DNA from: Bog-473 sp963744225
Lineage (GTDB): Bacteria; Actinomycetota; Acidimicrobiia; Acidimicrobiales; RAAP-2
Direction of reading: 5' to 3'
Length of the DNA: 64,000 bases
Assembly: GCA_963744225.1 (NCBI GenBank)
Contig: CAVUSV010000003.1
Coordinates: 930,001-994,000, forward strand
Below the pieces are notes generated by a model. The model did not search any database, was not told the DNA's origin, and worked only from the letters and a program-made list of their open reading frames with translations. The translations under genes and the position numbers were made by a program. Each line of letters opens with the position of its first letter. Positions within the stretch are counted from its first letter, which is position 1. Shown here piece by piece: positions 62,373-64,000 of the stretch.

Positions 62373-62392
62373 GCGTGGGCTGCGGCCCACGC
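62373..62392 (+). terminator. Leader hairpin before rimP, possible attenuator
   Basis: GCGTGGGC (62373-62380) pairs perfectly with GCCCACGC (62385-62392) around a TGCG loop, followed by TTTCACTTT. It is in the leader between the promoter and rimP, where a premature terminator would control the rimP-nusA operon. It is a weak terminator by T content, so regulation is inferred. Confidence 0.5.
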
Positions 62393-62438
62393 TTTCACTT
62401 TGCGGGGGCACGGACACGACGGAGAGGAGGTGACGGCG

Positions 62439-62929
62439 ATGAGTAGGGATACGACTGACCTGACGGGCGAGCTGTCACCGCTCCTCGAGGCCCGGGGCCT
62501 GGACCTGGTGGACGTTGAGCTGCACGGGGCCCAACTCACCGTCTTCGTCGACCGCGAGGGGGGCGTGGGCCTTGACGAGCTGGGCGACGCCACTCGGGAG
62601 GTGTCGGCCGCCCTTGACGAGATCGACCCGATTCCGGGCCGCTACACGCTGTCGGTCTCGAGCCCGGGGCTCGAGCGGCGGCTGCGCACGCCGGCGCACT
62701 TCGCGCGTGCCGTCGGGGAGACCGTCACCCTCCGAGTCGACAGCGGGACGTCGGACGTCCGCCGCATGACGGGGACGCTCGCCGCCGCCGACGAGACGGG
62801 GTGCACCCTCACCGGCCCTGATGTGCCGGGTGGGGAGGTGCGTGTCGAGTACGACCAGATCGAGCGGGCGCGCACCGTGTTCGAGTGGGGGCCGAAGTCA
62901 CGAGAGAAGAGTGAGAGGGTGAAGCGGCC

Positions 62930-62933
<4 letters not shown>
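62439..62933 (+). CDS. rimP: Ribosome maturation factor RimP
   Basis: RimP assists 30S assembly. The 164-residue product has the N-terminal 'PLLEARGLDLVDVELHGAQL' (about residues 13-32), 'LTVFVDREGGVGLDE', the conserved 'LSVSSPGLERRL', and a C-terminal SH3-like part. GGAGAGGAGG at 62421-62430 supports ATG 62439; GTG 62430 is an alternative. The stop overlaps the nusA start as ATGA. Confidence 0.93.

Positions 62934-64000
<1,067 letters not shown>

Overview
The window is high-GC bacterial chromosome that reads as an actinobacterium, most likely an uncultured member of the Acidimicrobiia. The grounds are the gene order (mreBCD-mrdA, TIGR03960/TIGR03936 pair, rng-rplU-rpmA, obgE-proB-proA, nadD-rsfS, xerC-rpsB-tsf-pyrH-frr-cdsA-dxr-rseP-ispG-proS-rimP-nusA), a class II DAHP synthase, an MtrA/MtrB-like two-component system with a GerMN lipoprotein, an F420-type LLM oxidoreductase, frequent GTG/TTG starts, and secreted proteins built from 'VASDGG(I/L)F' repeats. 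The lineage is an inference; there is no rRNA or tRNA gene in the window to confirm it.

Layout. 1-8816: cell-wall elongation genes (mreB end, mreC, mreD, mrdA), a B12/radical-SAM protein with its TIGR03936 partner, RNase E/G, and ribosomal proteins L21 and L27. 8844-24397: accessory block that splits rpmA from obgE. It holds VOC proteins, a large secreted repeat protein flanked by a duplicated piece of a VOC gene, an MFS exporter, a glycine-betaine-type ABC importer (opuC-like), DedA, purine nucleoside phosphorylase, a copper amine oxidase, a DtxR regulator and a nucleoside-deaminase-type amidohydrolase. 24409-27973: obgE-proB-proA. 27970-45992: second accessory block with a MoxR/CoxE-like pair, histidine phosphatase, serine hydrolase, USP, methyltransferase, an ECF sigma factor with a SnoaL-like tail, a divergent TetR/NAD-epimerase pair with two matching operator-like repeats, a GH26-like protein, a Tat-exported phospholipase C-type enzyme, aroG coupled to a second secreted repeat protein, and an LLM oxidoreductase. 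45979-47180: nadD, a 67-aa membrane protein and rsfS. 47202-51568 (minus strand): mtrA-mtrB-GerMN lipoprotein and a Tat-exported peptide-type binding protein. 51626-64000: xerC and the translation/phospholipid/isoprenoid run up to nusA, which is cut by the window end.

How genes work together. Long same-strand runs are joined by NTGA start/stop overlaps (mreC/mreD, mreD/mrdA, dtxR/amidohydrolase, obgE/proB, proA/moxR, coxE/phosphatase, aroG/repeat protein, 67-aa protein/rsfS, mtrB/lipoprotein, rimP/nusA), so translational coupling is the dominant organisation. Dxr and IspG give two steps of the MEP isoprenoid pathway; ProB and ProA give two steps of proline synthesis; MreC/D and PBP2 belong to the elongasome.

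Quality warning. At least fifteen single-base indels break or locally garble conserved genes, many of them essential (mrdA, obgE, proA, rpsB, tsf, cdsA, dxr, proS). Most are +1 errors in short G/C runs or CG repeats, and two genes (obgE, cdsA) carry compensating pairs that leave an open frame with a wrong stretch inside. This pattern points to sequencing or assembly error rather than gene decay. Coordinates for these genes span the whole repaired gene.

No CRISPR array, tRNA, rRNA, complete insertion sequence or prophage was seen. The most distinctive content is the pair of secreted repeat proteins (7 x about 52 aa plus 6 x 41 aa in one; 6 x about 42 aa plus a lysozyme-like domain in the other).
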